From contig JBFONU010000006.1 in NCBI GenBank assembly GCA_040779345.1, forward strand, positions 184,118 through 248,117: 64,000 bases of DNA, given 5' to 3'. The position numbers and the translations under genes were made by a program. The first letter of the stretch is position 1; each line of letters opens with the position of its first letter. Below are positions 45,054 through 54,859 of the stretch, in pieces. This DNA is from Thalassotalea_H sp040779345 (GTDB lineage: Bacteria > Pseudomonadota > Gammaproteobacteria > Enterobacterales > Alteromonadaceae). The notes beneath the pieces are model-generated. The model searched no databases, had not been told where the DNA came from, and saw nothing but the letters and a program-made list of their open reading frames with translations.

Positions 45054-46211
45054 ATGAGTGATATCGCTGAAGTTGTTCGTTCTAAATCAAGTAAAATTAA
45101 TTTATTAAACCTTGATCATAAATCAATGCGTGAATACTTTGATTCTATTGGCGAAAAACCTTTTCGTGCTGATCAAATAATGAAATGGATCTACCATTTC
45201 GGTTATTCAGATTTTGAATTGATGACCAATTTAAATAAAAAATTACGTGAAAAACTTCAACGTAATACCGAAATTAAAGCACCAGAAATTGCAGAAAAAC
45301 AAGTGTCATCAGATGGCACAATTAAGTACGCCCTTAAACTTGAAGGGGGTCAAGAAGTTGAAACGGTATGGATCCCTGAAAATGACCGCGCGACTTTATG
45401 TGTGTCTTCACAAGTTGGGTGTGCGCTTGAATGTACGTTCTGCGCTACTGCTCAACAAGGCTTTAATCGTAACCTTTCAATGAGTGAGATCATCGGACAA
45501 GTGTGGCGTGTTGCTAATGATATTGGTGCGACACGTATTGCCGGAAAACGACCTATTACGAATATTGTAATGATGGGTATGGGTGAACCGCTGCTCAATA
45601 TGAAAAATTTAATCCCAGCGTTAGATACCATGCTTAATGACTTAGGTTATGGCTTATCAAAACGTCGGGTTACCGTTAGTACATCGGGCGTTGTGCCAGC
45701 TCTTGATATGCTAAAAGAAAAAATTGATTGTGCGTTAGCGATTTCAGTACATGCCCCTAATAATGAATTGCGTGATGAATTAGTGCCGATCAATAAAAAA
45801 TACCCTTTGGAAGAGTTCTTAACAGCCGCAGGGCGTTATATCGATGGTTCGAAAGCGAATAAACAAGCCACTATTGAATATGTTATGCTTGATCATGTGA
45901 ACGATAGTACTGATCAAGCCCATGAATTAGCTATCGCGCTAAAAGATTTACCCAGTAAAATTAATTTAATTCCGTTCAACCCATATCCGGGATCTCCTTA
46001 TAAAAGATCGAGCAATTCTCGTATCGACAGATTTGATAAAGTCTTGCAAAGTTATGGACTTACTGTAATAACACGACGTACTCGTGGCGATGATATCGAC
46101 GCGGCATGTGGTCAACTAGCTGGCGATGTTTTAGACCGAACAAAACGTACAAAAGAGCGAGATGAAAAAAAACAGGTGAAAGCTGATGAAATTTCAGTAA
46201 AAATAGTCTGA
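45054..46211 (+). CDS. rlmN: Dual-specificity rRNA/tRNA methyltransferase RlmN
   Basis: 385 aa. A radical-SAM enzyme that methylates C2 of A2503 in 23S rRNA and A37 in some tRNAs. The cluster motif is CALECTFCATAQQGF (CxxxCxxC). Other blocks are MGMGEPLLNMKN, STSGVVPALD and LIPFNPYPGSPYKRSS, plus the C-terminal catalytic Cys region DIDAACGQLAG. The N-terminal RNA-binding segment (MREYFDSIGEKPFRADQIMKW) is complete. The last ~25 residues are Lys-rich. Confidence 0.97.
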   Translation: MSDIAEVVRSKSSKINLLNLDHKSMREYFDSIGEKPFRADQIMKWIYHFGYSDFELMTNLNKKLREKLQRNTEIKAPEIAEKQVSSDGTIKYALKLEGGQEVETVWIPENDRATLCVSSQVGCALECTFCATAQQGFNRNLSMSEIIGQVWRVANDIGATRIAGKRPITNIVMMGMGEPLLNMKNLIPALDTMLNDLGYGLSKRRVTVSTSGVVPALDMLKEKIDCALAISVHAPNNELRDELVPINKKYPLEEFLTAAGRYIDGSKANKQATIEYVMLDHVNDSTDQAHELAIALKDLPSKINLIPFNPYPGSPYKRSSNSRIDRFDKVLQSYGLTVITRRTRGDDIDAACGQLAGDVLDRTKRTKERDEKKQVKADEISVKIV

Positions 46212-46244
46212 TAATAAATAAATTAACAGTGATGTCAGTATTTT

Positions 46245-47573
46245 ATGGATAAATCTTTACGCTTTATTTTAAACCTTGTGTTTGCCCTTACTTTATCTGG
46301 CTGCGTAACGCAAAGTTATGAAAATGATAAAAGTACCCCAGTGGTTAAAAATGAGTCGACAAATAATGAAATAGCGATGACACGCATTTCATTAGGTTTA
46401 GGCTATTTAAAAATGGGTAATACTAGTCAGGCGAAATTAAATTTAGAAAAAGCAAAACGCTTTGCGCCAAAACTCGTACAAGTGCATACCGCTTTCGCGC
46501 ATTATTTTGATAGTGTAGGAGAGCCTGAACAAGCTATAGCCTCTTATGAAACCGCCTTATCAATAAAATCAAATGACGCCGATACGCTAAATAACTACGG
46601 CGTGTTTTTATGTAAACAAGAACGATATCAAGATGCTGAAAAGCAAATTTTAAAAGCAATTGCTCAACCCAGTTATATTCTTGTCTCTCAAAGTTATGAA
46701 AATCTAGCCTTGTGTCAATTAAAGGCAAATGAATTCACTAAAGCAGAATCCTATTTTGATAAAGCCATTTTGCATAGTCCTAGCAGTGCATCGGCACTAT
46801 TGCATATGACTCGTTTACAATATGCAAAAGCTGACTATAAAAGTGCTCAGGTTTTTTTAAAACGTTATGAAAAAGCCACCCGTCGCTTTTCGGCTGATGC
46901 GTTAGCCTTAGCATTTAAAATATTTGAAAAACAACGAGATCACAAAACTGCAAAGAATTATGCCAGTATGTTAGTGAAAATGTTTGTTAACTCGTATGAA
47001 GCAAAACAATATTTATTAAACGGCTTACAAGAAGTAGAGGCCGATCAACTTGCAAAGCAATATAAAAATAGTATTCATGGCCAGAGTCGCTCTAAAAAGA
47101 GAGTGGTTGTGCTATCACCGTCAAAGCCTAAATCTGACAACCAAGTTGTCAATAAACCGGTTAAAGTAATACCCGCTATCATACCTGCTACCAATGAACA
47201 AACTCGCAAAGCCAATCAGCTAGTGGTTAAGGCTGATAATGCCAAGCAGGTTGTCGATACTCAAACTAAGCCAGAAAAATCAAATGTTTCAACTGAAGAA
47301 GTAGTATTTACTCCGGTAGAAAAAACGTCTGAGCAAGCCATTGAAGTATCTACATCGAATCAATCAGAAGTTATCACGGAAATCGCTAAAGAAAACACTG
47401 ATCAAAAAAAGGTAGAATTACCTGTTCATGTTGTTGCTAAAGGTGATAGTTTCTTTTCTATTTCCAAAAAATATAATATTCATATGAAAGCCATTGAGCG
47501 TTGGAATGGTATTAGTAGAGCGAAAGTATTAAAAATTGGCGATGTGATTTATTTAGCCGATCCAAAAAAATAG
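46245..47573 (+). CDS. pilW: PilW/PilF-type pilotin with TPRs and a C-terminal LysM domain
   Basis: 442 aa. A lipoprotein signal ends TLSGC near residue 19. TPR helices cover about 40-270 (LGLGYLKMGNTSQAKLNLEKA, then NNYGVFLCKQERYQDAEKQI), as in the type IV pilus secretin pilotin PilF/PilW. A low-complexity Lys/Val/Thr linker follows (about 275-390). The last ~50 residues form a LysM domain: VHVVAKGDSFFSISKKYNIH, then IGDVIYLADP. Usual family members end after the TPRs, so the LysM tail is an addition that would hold the protein to peptidoglycan. It lies 33 bp after rlmN. Confidence 0.88.
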   Translation: MDKSLRFILNLVFALTLSGCVTQSYENDKSTPVVKNESTNNEIAMTRISLGLGYLKMGNTSQAKLNLEKAKRFAPKLVQVHTAFAHYFDSVGEPEQAIASYETALSIKSNDADTLNNYGVFLCKQERYQDAEKQILKAIAQPSYILVSQSYENLALCQLKANEFTKAESYFDKAILHSPSSASALLHMTRLQYAKADYKSAQVFLKRYEKATRRFSADALALAFKIFEKQRDHKTAKNYASMLVKMFVNSYEAKQYLLNGLQEVEADQLAKQYKNSIHGQSRSKKRVVVLSPSKPKSDNQVVNKPVKVIPAIIPATNEQTRKANQLVVKADNAKQVVDTQTKPEKSNVSTEEVVFTPVEKTSEQAIEVSTSNQSEVITEIAKENTDQKKVELPVHVVAKGDSFFSISKKYNIHMKAIERWNGISRAKVLKIGDVIYLADPKK

Positions 47574-47596
47574 TTAAACCTAAGAGCAATAGCTAA

Positions 47597-48619
47597 ATGA
47601 GCAAAAAAAAACCAGTGGAAGAACTACCTGAAGATATTGAAATAATTGGGCCAGGACAAATGCTGTCTGAAGGCCGAGCAGCCTTAGGGTTAACTCAGCA
47701 GCAAGTTGCTGATAAGCTTAATTTTCGTACAGCTTTAGTTAAAGATATTGAAGCAGATAACTTTGATCGTTCTTTACCTGCAACGTTTAACCGTGGTTAT
47801 TTAAAAAATTATGCTAAGTTGGTTAATATATCTTCAGATGATGTATTGGCTGGTTTTGAAATGCTCAACGTTGCACAGAAGCAAGGTGCTGAAATGCAGA
47901 GTTTTTCAAAGGAAACTGAAAAACAAGCAGAAAACAATTTAGTTATGTGGATCAGTTATTTAATTTTAGCCTTATTAATTGGTTCAACGGTTTTATGGTG
48001 GATGCAAGATGCTAAACAAGCTAAACCCGCAACCAATGAATCATTAAATAAGCTTGAAACAGGTAAACAAACACAACTAAAAACTACCGAAACATCAAGC
48101 TCTGCGGTTAATAAAAATATCACAGCGGCTGATACCTCCAATACGGCCACCTTGTCAGAAACATTGAAGGAAAGGCCAACAATTTATGAAGAAAAGATAA
48201 CAGCGGCTACTGAGATGGAATCAACTCTTAGTCAAAGTGTTGCCAATAATAGCGACACCACTTTAGTTAGCGATGAGTTAACAGGTGTTGAATCTACTCC
48301 TGAGCAAACGCTTGAAAATAACGGTAATGAAGTTGTTCAACAAGTGAGTGCCACGCCAGAGGTGGACTTTGGTCCGACTGAATTTGCTGAGTTTACTTTT
48401 TCTGGTGACTGCTGGGTCAATATTTATGATGCGACTGGTGAAAGAATTGCTTGGGGAATTAAAAAATCTGGTTATGTTATGAATATTACCGGTCAAGCAC
48501 CATTTACGATAACGTTAGGGAAACCTGAGTTGGTTAGCATTCGCTTTAATGATCAACTTGTTGATATGTCAGCGTTTAGTCGTGGTAATATTGCAAAATT
48601 TGAACTGCCGTTAAACTGA
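47597..48619 (+). CDS. rodZ: Cell-shape protein RodZ
   Basis: 340 aa. The cytoplasmic Xre-like HTH (about 20-90: LSEGRAALGLTQQQVADKLNFRTALVKDIEADNFD, then RGYLKNYAKL) binds MreB in known RodZ proteins. A single membrane segment lies at about 120-138 (MWISYLILALLIGSTVLW). A Thr/Ser/Glu-rich linker and a periplasmic DUF4115 beta domain follow (about 260-340, FAEFTFSGDCWVNIYDATGE). It lies 23 bp after pilW, as in many gammaproteobacteria. Confidence 0.93.
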   Translation: MSKKKPVEELPEDIEIIGPGQMLSEGRAALGLTQQQVADKLNFRTALVKDIEADNFDRSLPATFNRGYLKNYAKLVNISSDDVLAGFEMLNVAQKQGAEMQSFSKETEKQAENNLVMWISYLILALLIGSTVLWWMQDAKQAKPATNESLNKLETGKQTQLKTTETSSSAVNKNITAADTSNTATLSETLKERPTIYEEKITAATEMESTLSQSVANNSDTTLVSDELTGVESTPEQTLENNGNEVVQQVSATPEVDFGPTEFAEFTFSGDCWVNIYDATGERIAWGIKKSGYVMNITGQAPFTITLGKPELVSIRFNDQLVDMSAFSRGNIAKFELPLN

Positions 48620-48654
48620 AAATTTTAACTGATTAACTATTTTATTGAGTGAAC

Positions 48655-49773
48655 ATGTTTAAAGAATCTCCAATTATTCGCCGAAAATCTCGTCAAATTA
48701 TGGTGGGAAACGTTCCTGTTGGCGGTGATGCGCCCATTACCGTTCAATCGATGACAAATACATTAACGACTGATGTTGCAGCCACTGTTGCGCAAATCAA
48801 ATCGCTTGAAGCCGTTGGTGCAGATATTGTTCGTGTTAGTGTGCCTACTATGGACGCAGCAGAAGCATTTAAAATTATTAAGCAACAAGTCAATGTACCT
48901 TTGGTTGCAGATATCCACTTTGATTATCGTATTGCTCTTAAAGTGGCAGAGTATGGGGTTGATTGTTTACGTATTAATCCCGGTAATATAGGCCGTGAAG
49001 ACAGAGTACGTTCGGTAGTAGAATGTGCAAGAGACAAAAATATTCCAATTAGAATCGGCGTAAATGGCGGCTCTTTAGAAAAAGACATTCAAGAAAAGTA
49101 TACTGAGCCAACCCCAGAAGCTTTACTTGAGTCAGCGATGCGTCATGTTGATATTCTCGATAAACTTAATTTTAATCAATTTAAAGTCAGCGTAAAAGCG
49201 TCTGATGTTTTTCTGGCCGTTGGTGCTTATCGCTTATTGGCGAAACAAATTGATAATCCATTACATTTAGGCATAACAGAAGCCGGCGGTTTACGCTCAG
49301 GCTCAGTTAAATCTTCAGTAGGGTTAGGTTTGTTATTATCCGAAGGTATTGGTGATACTTTACGTGTGTCACTCGCCGCTGATCCCGTTGAAGAAATTAA
49401 AGTCGGTTTTGATATTTTAAAATCATTAAAATTACGTAGTCGCGGGATTAATTTAATTGCTTGTCCAAGTTGTTCTCGACAAGAATTTGATGTTATTTCG
49501 ACAGTCAATGCCTTAGAGCAGCGTATAGAAGATATTTTAACGCCAATGGATGTTTCTATTATTGGTTGTATTGTGAATGGTCCGGGAGAAGCGATTGTTT
49601 CAGACTTGGGATTAACCGGAAGCAGTAAAAAGAGCGGCTACTATTTAGATGGAATAAGACAAAAAGAGCGTTTTGATAACAACAACTTAGTTGATGAATT
49701 AGAACAAAGAATTCGTGCTAAAGCTAAAAAAGTGGATGCTGCGAATAAAATTGACGTTCAAGAGATCGACTAA
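48655..49773 (+). CDS. ispG: 4-hydroxy-3-methylbut-2-en-1-yl diphosphate synthase
   Basis: About 372 aa from ATG 48655 (GTG 48649 is also in frame). It is the penultimate enzyme of the MEP isoprenoid pathway, carrying a [4Fe-4S] cluster. Signatures are VGGDAPITVQSMTNTLTTDV, LVADIHFDYRIAL, RINPGNIG, and the cluster cysteines in LIACPSCSRQEFD and GCIVNGPGEA. It follows rodZ by about 35 bp in the conserved cluster. Confidence 0.96.
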   Translation: MFKESPIIRRKSRQIMVGNVPVGGDAPITVQSMTNTLTTDVAATVAQIKSLEAVGADIVRVSVPTMDAAEAFKIIKQQVNVPLVADIHFDYRIALKVAEYGVDCLRINPGNIGREDRVRSVVECARDKNIPIRIGVNGGSLEKDIQEKYTEPTPEALLESAMRHVDILDKLNFNQFKVSVKASDVFLAVGAYRLLAKQIDNPLHLGITEAGGLRSGSVKSSVGLGLLLSEGIGDTLRVSLAADPVEEIKVGFDILKSLKLRSRGINLIACPSCSRQEFDVISTVNALEQRIEDILTPMDVSIIGCIVNGPGEAIVSDLGLTGSSKKSGYYLDGIRQKERFDNNNLVDELEQRIRAKAKKVDAANKIDVQEID

Positions 49774-49863
49774 TTAGCTAAAAGCATCGTTTACGTTTCA
49801 ATGTAATCTGCCTATAATGCGCGCTTTATTTAAATTTTTCAGCTAAAAGAGAGAACCAGCTAG

Positions 49864-51138
49864 GTGAGTAAAACAATTCAAGCAATTCGAGGGATGAACG
49901 ACTGTTTACCCACTGAAACGAATGTGTGGCAAATGGTTGAAGCGGTTTTACGCCGAGTTGCCAGTAATTATGGCTTTGCTGAAATACGTATGCCCATTGT
50001 CGAGTCTACCGCCTTATTTAAACGTTCTATTGGTGAAGTCACTGATATCGTTGAAAAAGAAATGTACACCTTCGATGATCGCAATGGCGATAGTTTAACC
50101 TTACGTCCTGAAGGCACCGCATGTTGTGTGCGTGCAGGTAATCAACATGGCTTGCTGTATAACCAAGAGCAACGTTTGTGGTACATGGGACCCATGTTTA
50201 GACATGAGCGACCACAAAAAGGTCGTTATCGTCAATTTCATCAATTTGGCCTAGAAGCCTTTGGGATTGCAACTCCTGATATTGATGCTGAAGTTATTTT
50301 ATTAACTTCTCGATTATGGCGGGAACTTGGCATCAATGAATTTGTCACACTAGAGCTAAATTCATTAGGCTCTAATGAAGAACGGGCAAATTATCGCGAT
50401 GCCTTGGTTGAGTTTTTAACTGAAAAAGAAGATCAGTTAGATGAAGACTCAAAGCGACGTATGCATACTAATCCGTTAAGGGTTTTAGATAGCAAGAGTC
50501 CTGAGGTACAAGCTGCCTTAGTTGGTGCGCCAAAGCTTTCAGACTATTTTGGTCAAGAATCGTTAGAGCACTTTGAAGGTGTTTGCCTGCGGTTAGATGA
50601 AGCAGGTGTTAATTATGTTATCAATGACAAACTGGTGCGTGGCTTAGATTATTATAATCGTACGGTATTTGAATGGGTAACAGACAGCTTAGGTGCACAA
50701 GGAACTATTTGTGCCGGTGGTCGATACGACGGCTTAGTTGAACAATTAGGTGGTAAGGCAACTCCTGCATTTGGTTTTGCTTTAGGCATTGAACGATTAG
50801 TCCTCATGCTTAATAGCCTAGAAAAGGTAGAAAATCTTCGCCCGCAAGTTGACGCTTATGTGATTATGTTAGGGGAAGGTGCTGATTTAAAAGCGAACTC
50901 ACTCGCAGAGCAATGGCGAGATGAAGTGAGCGATATAAGAATTCAATGCCACTGTGGTGGTGGTAATATGAAAAAACAAATGAAACGCGCAGACAAATCT
51001 GGTGCTCAAGTCGCTATTATTATCGGTGAAGATGAAATAGCGAATCAAGTAGTAACGATTAAGTATTTGCGTGGTCAAAATGAACAACAAAGTATGGCAT
51101 TTGAAGAAGTGCCAAGTTTATTATCAAATTTAATTTAA
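49864..51138 (+). CDS. hisS: Histidine-tRNA ligase
   Basis: 424 aa with a GTG start. A class II synthetase: motif 1 (YGFAEIRMPIVESTALFKRSIG), TLRPEGTACCVRA, motif 2 (MGPMFRHERPQKGRYRQFHQFGLEAFG), the His-binding LVRGLDYYNRTVFE and AGGRYDGL, and motif 3 (PAFGFALGIERLVLML). The anticodon-binding domain is complete. YfgM follows 9 bp later. Confidence 0.97.
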   Translation: MSKTIQAIRGMNDCLPTETNVWQMVEAVLRRVASNYGFAEIRMPIVESTALFKRSIGEVTDIVEKEMYTFDDRNGDSLTLRPEGTACCVRAGNQHGLLYNQEQRLWYMGPMFRHERPQKGRYRQFHQFGLEAFGIATPDIDAEVILLTSRLWRELGINEFVTLELNSLGSNEERANYRDALVEFLTEKEDQLDEDSKRRMHTNPLRVLDSKSPEVQAALVGAPKLSDYFGQESLEHFEGVCLRLDEAGVNYVINDKLVRGLDYYNRTVFEWVTDSLGAQGTICAGGRYDGLVEQLGGKATPAFGFALGIERLVLMLNSLEKVENLRPQVDAYVIMLGEGADLKANSLAEQWRDEVSDIRIQCHCGGGNMKKQMKRADKSGAQVAIIIGEDEIANQVVTIKYLRGQNEQQSMAFEEVPSLLSNLI

Positions 51139-51147
51139 GGGTTAACA

Positions 51148-51786
51148 GTGTCTGATCATCAAACAGAAGAACAACAAGTCGAAGCCATCAAAGCATTTTG
51201 GGGCGAATATGGTAATGCCATTATTGCCGGTTTAGTGTTAGGTTTTGCAGGTTTTATTGGTTACGGTTATTACAAAGACAATAAATTGCAGCAAGAAGTC
51301 AACACGTCTGAAGCGTATCAAACGGTTGTTGAAATCGCTGAAAAAGATGAAGAAGCTTACCGAGCGGCAGGTGAAAAGTTTATCGCTGAAAACGGTGGCT
51401 CAAGTTATTCAGCACTAACGGCACTTGCGTTAGCAAAAGAAGCCGCTAGTCATAAAGATTGGCAGCAAGTTGCCACATATTTAGAAACAGCGATTGAAAA
51501 GTCAACGGAACCTGGAATAAAAGCTATTGCGACGATACGTTTAGCACGTGTTCAAATTGAATTAGCTCAATATGATAATGCCTTAGCAACTTTAGCAAAA
51601 CCTTTACCCGCATCATTTAAAGCCAGTGTTGAAGAAACAAAAGGTGATGCATACTTAAAACAAAATCAGATTGATTTAGCAAGAACGGCTTATCAAGCCG
51701 CGATAGATGAGTCTGAACAGGCAGCTAACCCTGCTTTACAAATGAAACTTGATGATCTTGCACAGCACATAGTCTTAACTAAATAA
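51148..51786 (+). CDS. yfgM: YfgM-type ancillary SecYEG subunit
   Basis: 212 aa with a GTG start. An N-terminal cytoplasmic stub (QTEEQQVEAIKAFWGEYGNAII) leads into one membrane helix (AGLVLGFAGFIGYGYYK). A periplasmic TPR-like domain follows (about 50-210). YfgM associates with the Sec translocon and periplasmic chaperones and lies between hisS and bamB, as here. Confidence 0.92.
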   Translation: MSDHQTEEQQVEAIKAFWGEYGNAIIAGLVLGFAGFIGYGYYKDNKLQQEVNTSEAYQTVVEIAEKDEEAYRAAGEKFIAENGGSSYSALTALALAKEAASHKDWQQVATYLETAIEKSTEPGIKAIATIRLARVQIELAQYDNALATLAKPLPASFKASVEETKGDAYLKQNQIDLARTAYQAAIDESEQAANPALQMKLDDLAQHIVLTK

Positions 51787-51886
51787 TGATTCATGCAATT
51801 ACTGTTTAGTTATTAATAATAAAAATAAGGTTGTTTGCATCATTTGCAAAGACTCTTTAAAAGACATAAATAAGTTGGAGCATTGA

Positions 51887-53095
51887 GTGCTTAATTTAAA
51901 GAAAACTATTTTTAGCAAAAAATTGCTAGTCGTTTGTTTACTCACTACCGGTATGATGGCTTGTTCATCAACCGATGACGAAATTGATGAGACAGAGCCT
52001 GTCGAGTTAACCGAAATTTCTCAACAGTTTAAATCTAAGGTGTTATGGGATGAATCTGGGGAAGGTGTGGGTGATTACTTTTCTCGTTTAAAACCGGCTG
52101 TGGCTTACGGTAAAGTATTTACGGCGAGTCGTGACGGTGATGTTTATGCTCACAATAGCGAAACAGGCAAAGAAATTTGGCACGTCGACTTAAGTGAAGC
52201 TGATGAAGATGCGGGCTTTTTTACCCGCAATAAACCGGCACTGCTCAGTGGTGGACCAATCACGGGTATTAATAAAGTCTTTTTGGGCAGCGAAAATGGT
52301 AAAGTTTATGCCTTAGATGCAGAAACAGGCGTACTTTCATGGCAGGCTAAAGTGAAAGGCGAAGTTATTTCTGCTCCAGCATTTGACTCTGGCTCCTTAG
52401 TGGTTAATACCGTTTCGGGAGTCTTAAAAGCTTTTAACGCCACTAATGGTGAAGAGCAATGGAAAATTGAGCAAGAAGTACCTCCACTAACACTTCGCGG
52501 TGTCAGCTCACCAACAATTGCTGCAGGGGGCGTCATTGTAGGCTCTGCCGACGGTACTTTAACGGTCTTTATTTTAGAAAATGGCCAGCAGGGTTGGACA
52601 ACTGAAGTGGGAGAGGCTACAGGCTCTACCGAATTAGAACGTGTTATTGATATTGATGCTAAACCGTTAGTTTTTGGTGATAAAGTTTATGCTATTTCCA
52701 CAAGAGGTCATTTGGTGGCGATAGATTTACGCAGCGGACGTACGTTATGGAAACGACAGTATTCATCACATCGTCAAATGTCAATCAGTGGCAATACGAT
52801 TTACCTTACTGATGTTAAAGGTCATGTTTATGCGATTGATCGCAATAATGGTTTAGAGCGCTGGAGTCAGTTAGCGTTAACAAATCGCGGTGTAACAGGC
52901 CCTGCGGCAGTAAAAAATCATGTGGTTGTTGGTGATTTTGAAGGCTATTTACATTGGCTAGATCAAGAAACCGGTGAAATCGTTTCACGTTATCAAATTG
53001 ATGGAAGCGGTGTTTACAGTACGCCGACCGTTGCTAATGATTTGTTATTTGTACAATCACGCGATGGTGATTTGCAGGCAATAAAAACACCATAA
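51887..53095 (+). CDS. bamB: Outer-membrane assembly lipoprotein BamB
   Basis: 402 aa with a GTG start preceded by TTGGAG. A lipobox (GMMAC) ends the signal peptide near residue 26. The mature protein is an eight-bladed PQQ-type beta propeller: repeated GKVYALDAETGVLSW, GVLKAFNATNGEEQW, GHLVAIDLRSGRTLW and GHVYAIDRNNGLERW blades. It is a scaffold subunit of the BAM complex that inserts outer-membrane barrels. Confidence 0.95.
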   Translation: MLNLKKTIFSKKLLVVCLLTTGMMACSSTDDEIDETEPVELTEISQQFKSKVLWDESGEGVGDYFSRLKPAVAYGKVFTASRDGDVYAHNSETGKEIWHVDLSEADEDAGFFTRNKPALLSGGPITGINKVFLGSENGKVYALDAETGVLSWQAKVKGEVISAPAFDSGSLVVNTVSGVLKAFNATNGEEQWKIEQEVPPLTLRGVSSPTIAAGGVIVGSADGTLTVFILENGQQGWTTEVGEATGSTELERVIDIDAKPLVFGDKVYAISTRGHLVAIDLRSGRTLWKRQYSSHRQMSISGNTIYLTDVKGHVYAIDRNNGLERWSQLALTNRGVTGPAAVKNHVVVGDFEGYLHWLDQETGEIVSRYQIDGSGVYSTPTVANDLLFVQSRDGDLQAIKTP

Positions 53096-53117
53096 CGTTT
53101 TTATCAGCTAGAATTAA

Positions 53118-53150
53118 AACGGCTCCTCGCATTGCGTAGGGGCCGTTATT
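53118..53150 (+). terminator. Terminator-like hairpin after bamB
   Basis: AACGGCtCCTcGC ... GCgtAGGgGCCGTT, an imperfect GC-rich stem followed by ATTTGTT, between bamB and der. Confidence 0.6.
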
Positions 53151-53209
53151 TGTTATGAAAAAAGAGTAAAAACTGGCTTTTTATTCAATCTTATTATTTA
53201 GAGGTAATC

Positions 53210-54667
53210 ATGCTTCCTGTTGTCGCCCTTGTAGGTCGTCCAAATGTTGGAAAATCAACATTATTTAATCGCTTAACTCGCAGTCGAGATGCACTTGTTG
53301 CAGACTACCCGGGGCTAACGCGTGACCGTCAATATGGTCAAGCAGAAGTTGAAGAGCACCCGTTTATTGTAATTGATACCGGTGGTATTCATGGCGATGA
53401 GAAAGGCATAGACGCGTTAATGGCTGAGCAGTCTTTAACAGCGATTGCAGAAGCTGATGCTGTGCTCTTTATGGTTGATGCCCGAGCTGGGTTAACTTCA
53501 GCCGATATTGGCATTGCCGATTATTTGCGAAAGCAAAATAAAAAAGTATTTTTAGCTGCAAACAAGGTTGATGGTATTGATGGTGATTCAGCGGTCGCTG
53601 AGTTTTATTCGCTGTCACTGGGTGAAACAGTGCACCAAATTGCCGCTGCACATGGACGCGGTGTCACGCAATTATTAACTTTGGCATTAACGCCTCATAT
53701 TGAAGCATTATCGCTTGAGAAAACAGATGATGAAGATGCCCCATCTTTAGAGCTTTCAGAAGAAGAATTAGATGCACAAGCCCCTAAAGAGTCAGATAAA
53801 ATTAAGTTGGCTATTATTGGTCGTCCAAATGTCGGTAAGTCAACACTCACAAATCGCATTTTGGGTGAAGAGCGCGTAGTTGTTTATGACATGCCGGGCA
53901 CAACGCGTGATAGTGTTTATATTCCGATGGAGCGCAATGGTCGAGAATATACTTTAATTGATACTGCAGGGATTCGCCGCCGAAAAAATGTAACTGATGT
54001 AGTTGAAAAGTACTCAGTGATCAAAACATTACGTGCAATTGAAGATGCTAATGTTTGTTTATTGATTATTGATGCACAAGAAGGAATTTCAGATCAAGAC
54101 TTAAGCCTATTAGGTTTTATTCTTGAAGCGGGTCGTTCGCTCGTTTTAGCAGTAAATAAATGGGATGGCTTGGATGATCATGTTAAAGATAGAATTAAAA
54201 CAGAATTAGATCGTCGATTAGGCTTTATAGACTTTGCTCGCATTCACTTTATCTCAGCATTACATGGGACAGGTGTTGGTCATTTATTTGAATCAGTAGA
54301 AGAAGCTTTTGTCTCAGCAACAAAGCGTATTTCAACGTCTATGGTGACAAAAATTTTAGACATGGCCGTATTTGATCATCAGCCGCCTATGCACCAAGGT
54401 CGTCGTATTAAACTAAAATACGCTCATGCTGGCGGTTATAACCCGCCATTGATTGTCATTCACGGTAATTCAGCGAAAAAATTACCATTATCCTATAAAC
54501 GATATTTAATGAATTATTATCGTAAATCATTAAAAATCATGGGAACTCCGATAAGAATTGATTTTAAAGAGACGTCAAATCCATTTGCGGGCAAGAAAAA
54601 GTTAACTTATACAGAGCAAAAAAAATTGGCAAGGAAAACTCAAGGCTATAAAAAAACTGAAGATTAA
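53210..54667 (+). CDS. der: Ribosome biogenesis GTPase Der (EngA)
   Basis: 485 aa. Tandem GTPase domains: first G1 GRPNVGKSTLFN with DTGGI and NKVDG; second G1 GRPNVGKSTLTN (about residue 205) with DMPGTTRDS, DTAGI and NKWDG. A KH-like C-terminal domain follows. Der is needed for 50S assembly. The AGAGGT Shine-Dalgarno lies 8 nt upstream. The acidic spacer between the GTPases (about 165-195) is normal for the family. Confidence 0.97.
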   Translation: MLPVVALVGRPNVGKSTLFNRLTRSRDALVADYPGLTRDRQYGQAEVEEHPFIVIDTGGIHGDEKGIDALMAEQSLTAIAEADAVLFMVDARAGLTSADIGIADYLRKQNKKVFLAANKVDGIDGDSAVAEFYSLSLGETVHQIAAAHGRGVTQLLTLALTPHIEALSLEKTDDEDAPSLELSEEELDAQAPKESDKIKLAIIGRPNVGKSTLTNRILGEERVVVYDMPGTTRDSVYIPMERNGREYTLIDTAGIRRRKNVTDVVEKYSVIKTLRAIEDANVCLLIIDAQEGISDQDLSLLGFILEAGRSLVLAVNKWDGLDDHVKDRIKTELDRRLGFIDFARIHFISALHGTGVGHLFESVEEAFVSATKRISTSMVTKILDMAVFDHQPPMHQGRRIKLKYAHAGGYNPPLIVIHGNSAKKLPLSYKRYLMNYYRKSLKIMGTPIRIDFKETSNPFAGKKKLTYTEQKKLARKTQGYKKTED

Positions 54668-54691
54668 TTGTCACGAATAATTGTCACGAAT
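54666..54691. repeat. 13-bp tandem duplication at the der stop codon
   Basis: AATTGTCACGAAT occurs twice back to back, beginning within the TAA stop of der and followed by a partial third AATT. Confidence 0.85.
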
Positions 54692-54715
54692 AATTATCAA
54701 AGTTTTTAGTCAAAT

Positions 54716-54740
54716 AGCCGGTATCATTACCGGCTTTTTG
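54716..54740 (+). terminator. Terminator after der
   Basis: 8-bp stem AGCCGGTA / TACCGGCT with a 4-nt loop, followed by TTTTG. Confidence 0.85.
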
Positions 54741-54859
54741 TTAGACAAAATCTGGAATGCTGTATCTGTGCTTAATCGATTAACGTTGCATTTCAAGATA
54801 ATATTGACTAGTGTATTTAATATTACCCCTTATAATTAATCACTTACCTAGTAAACACT

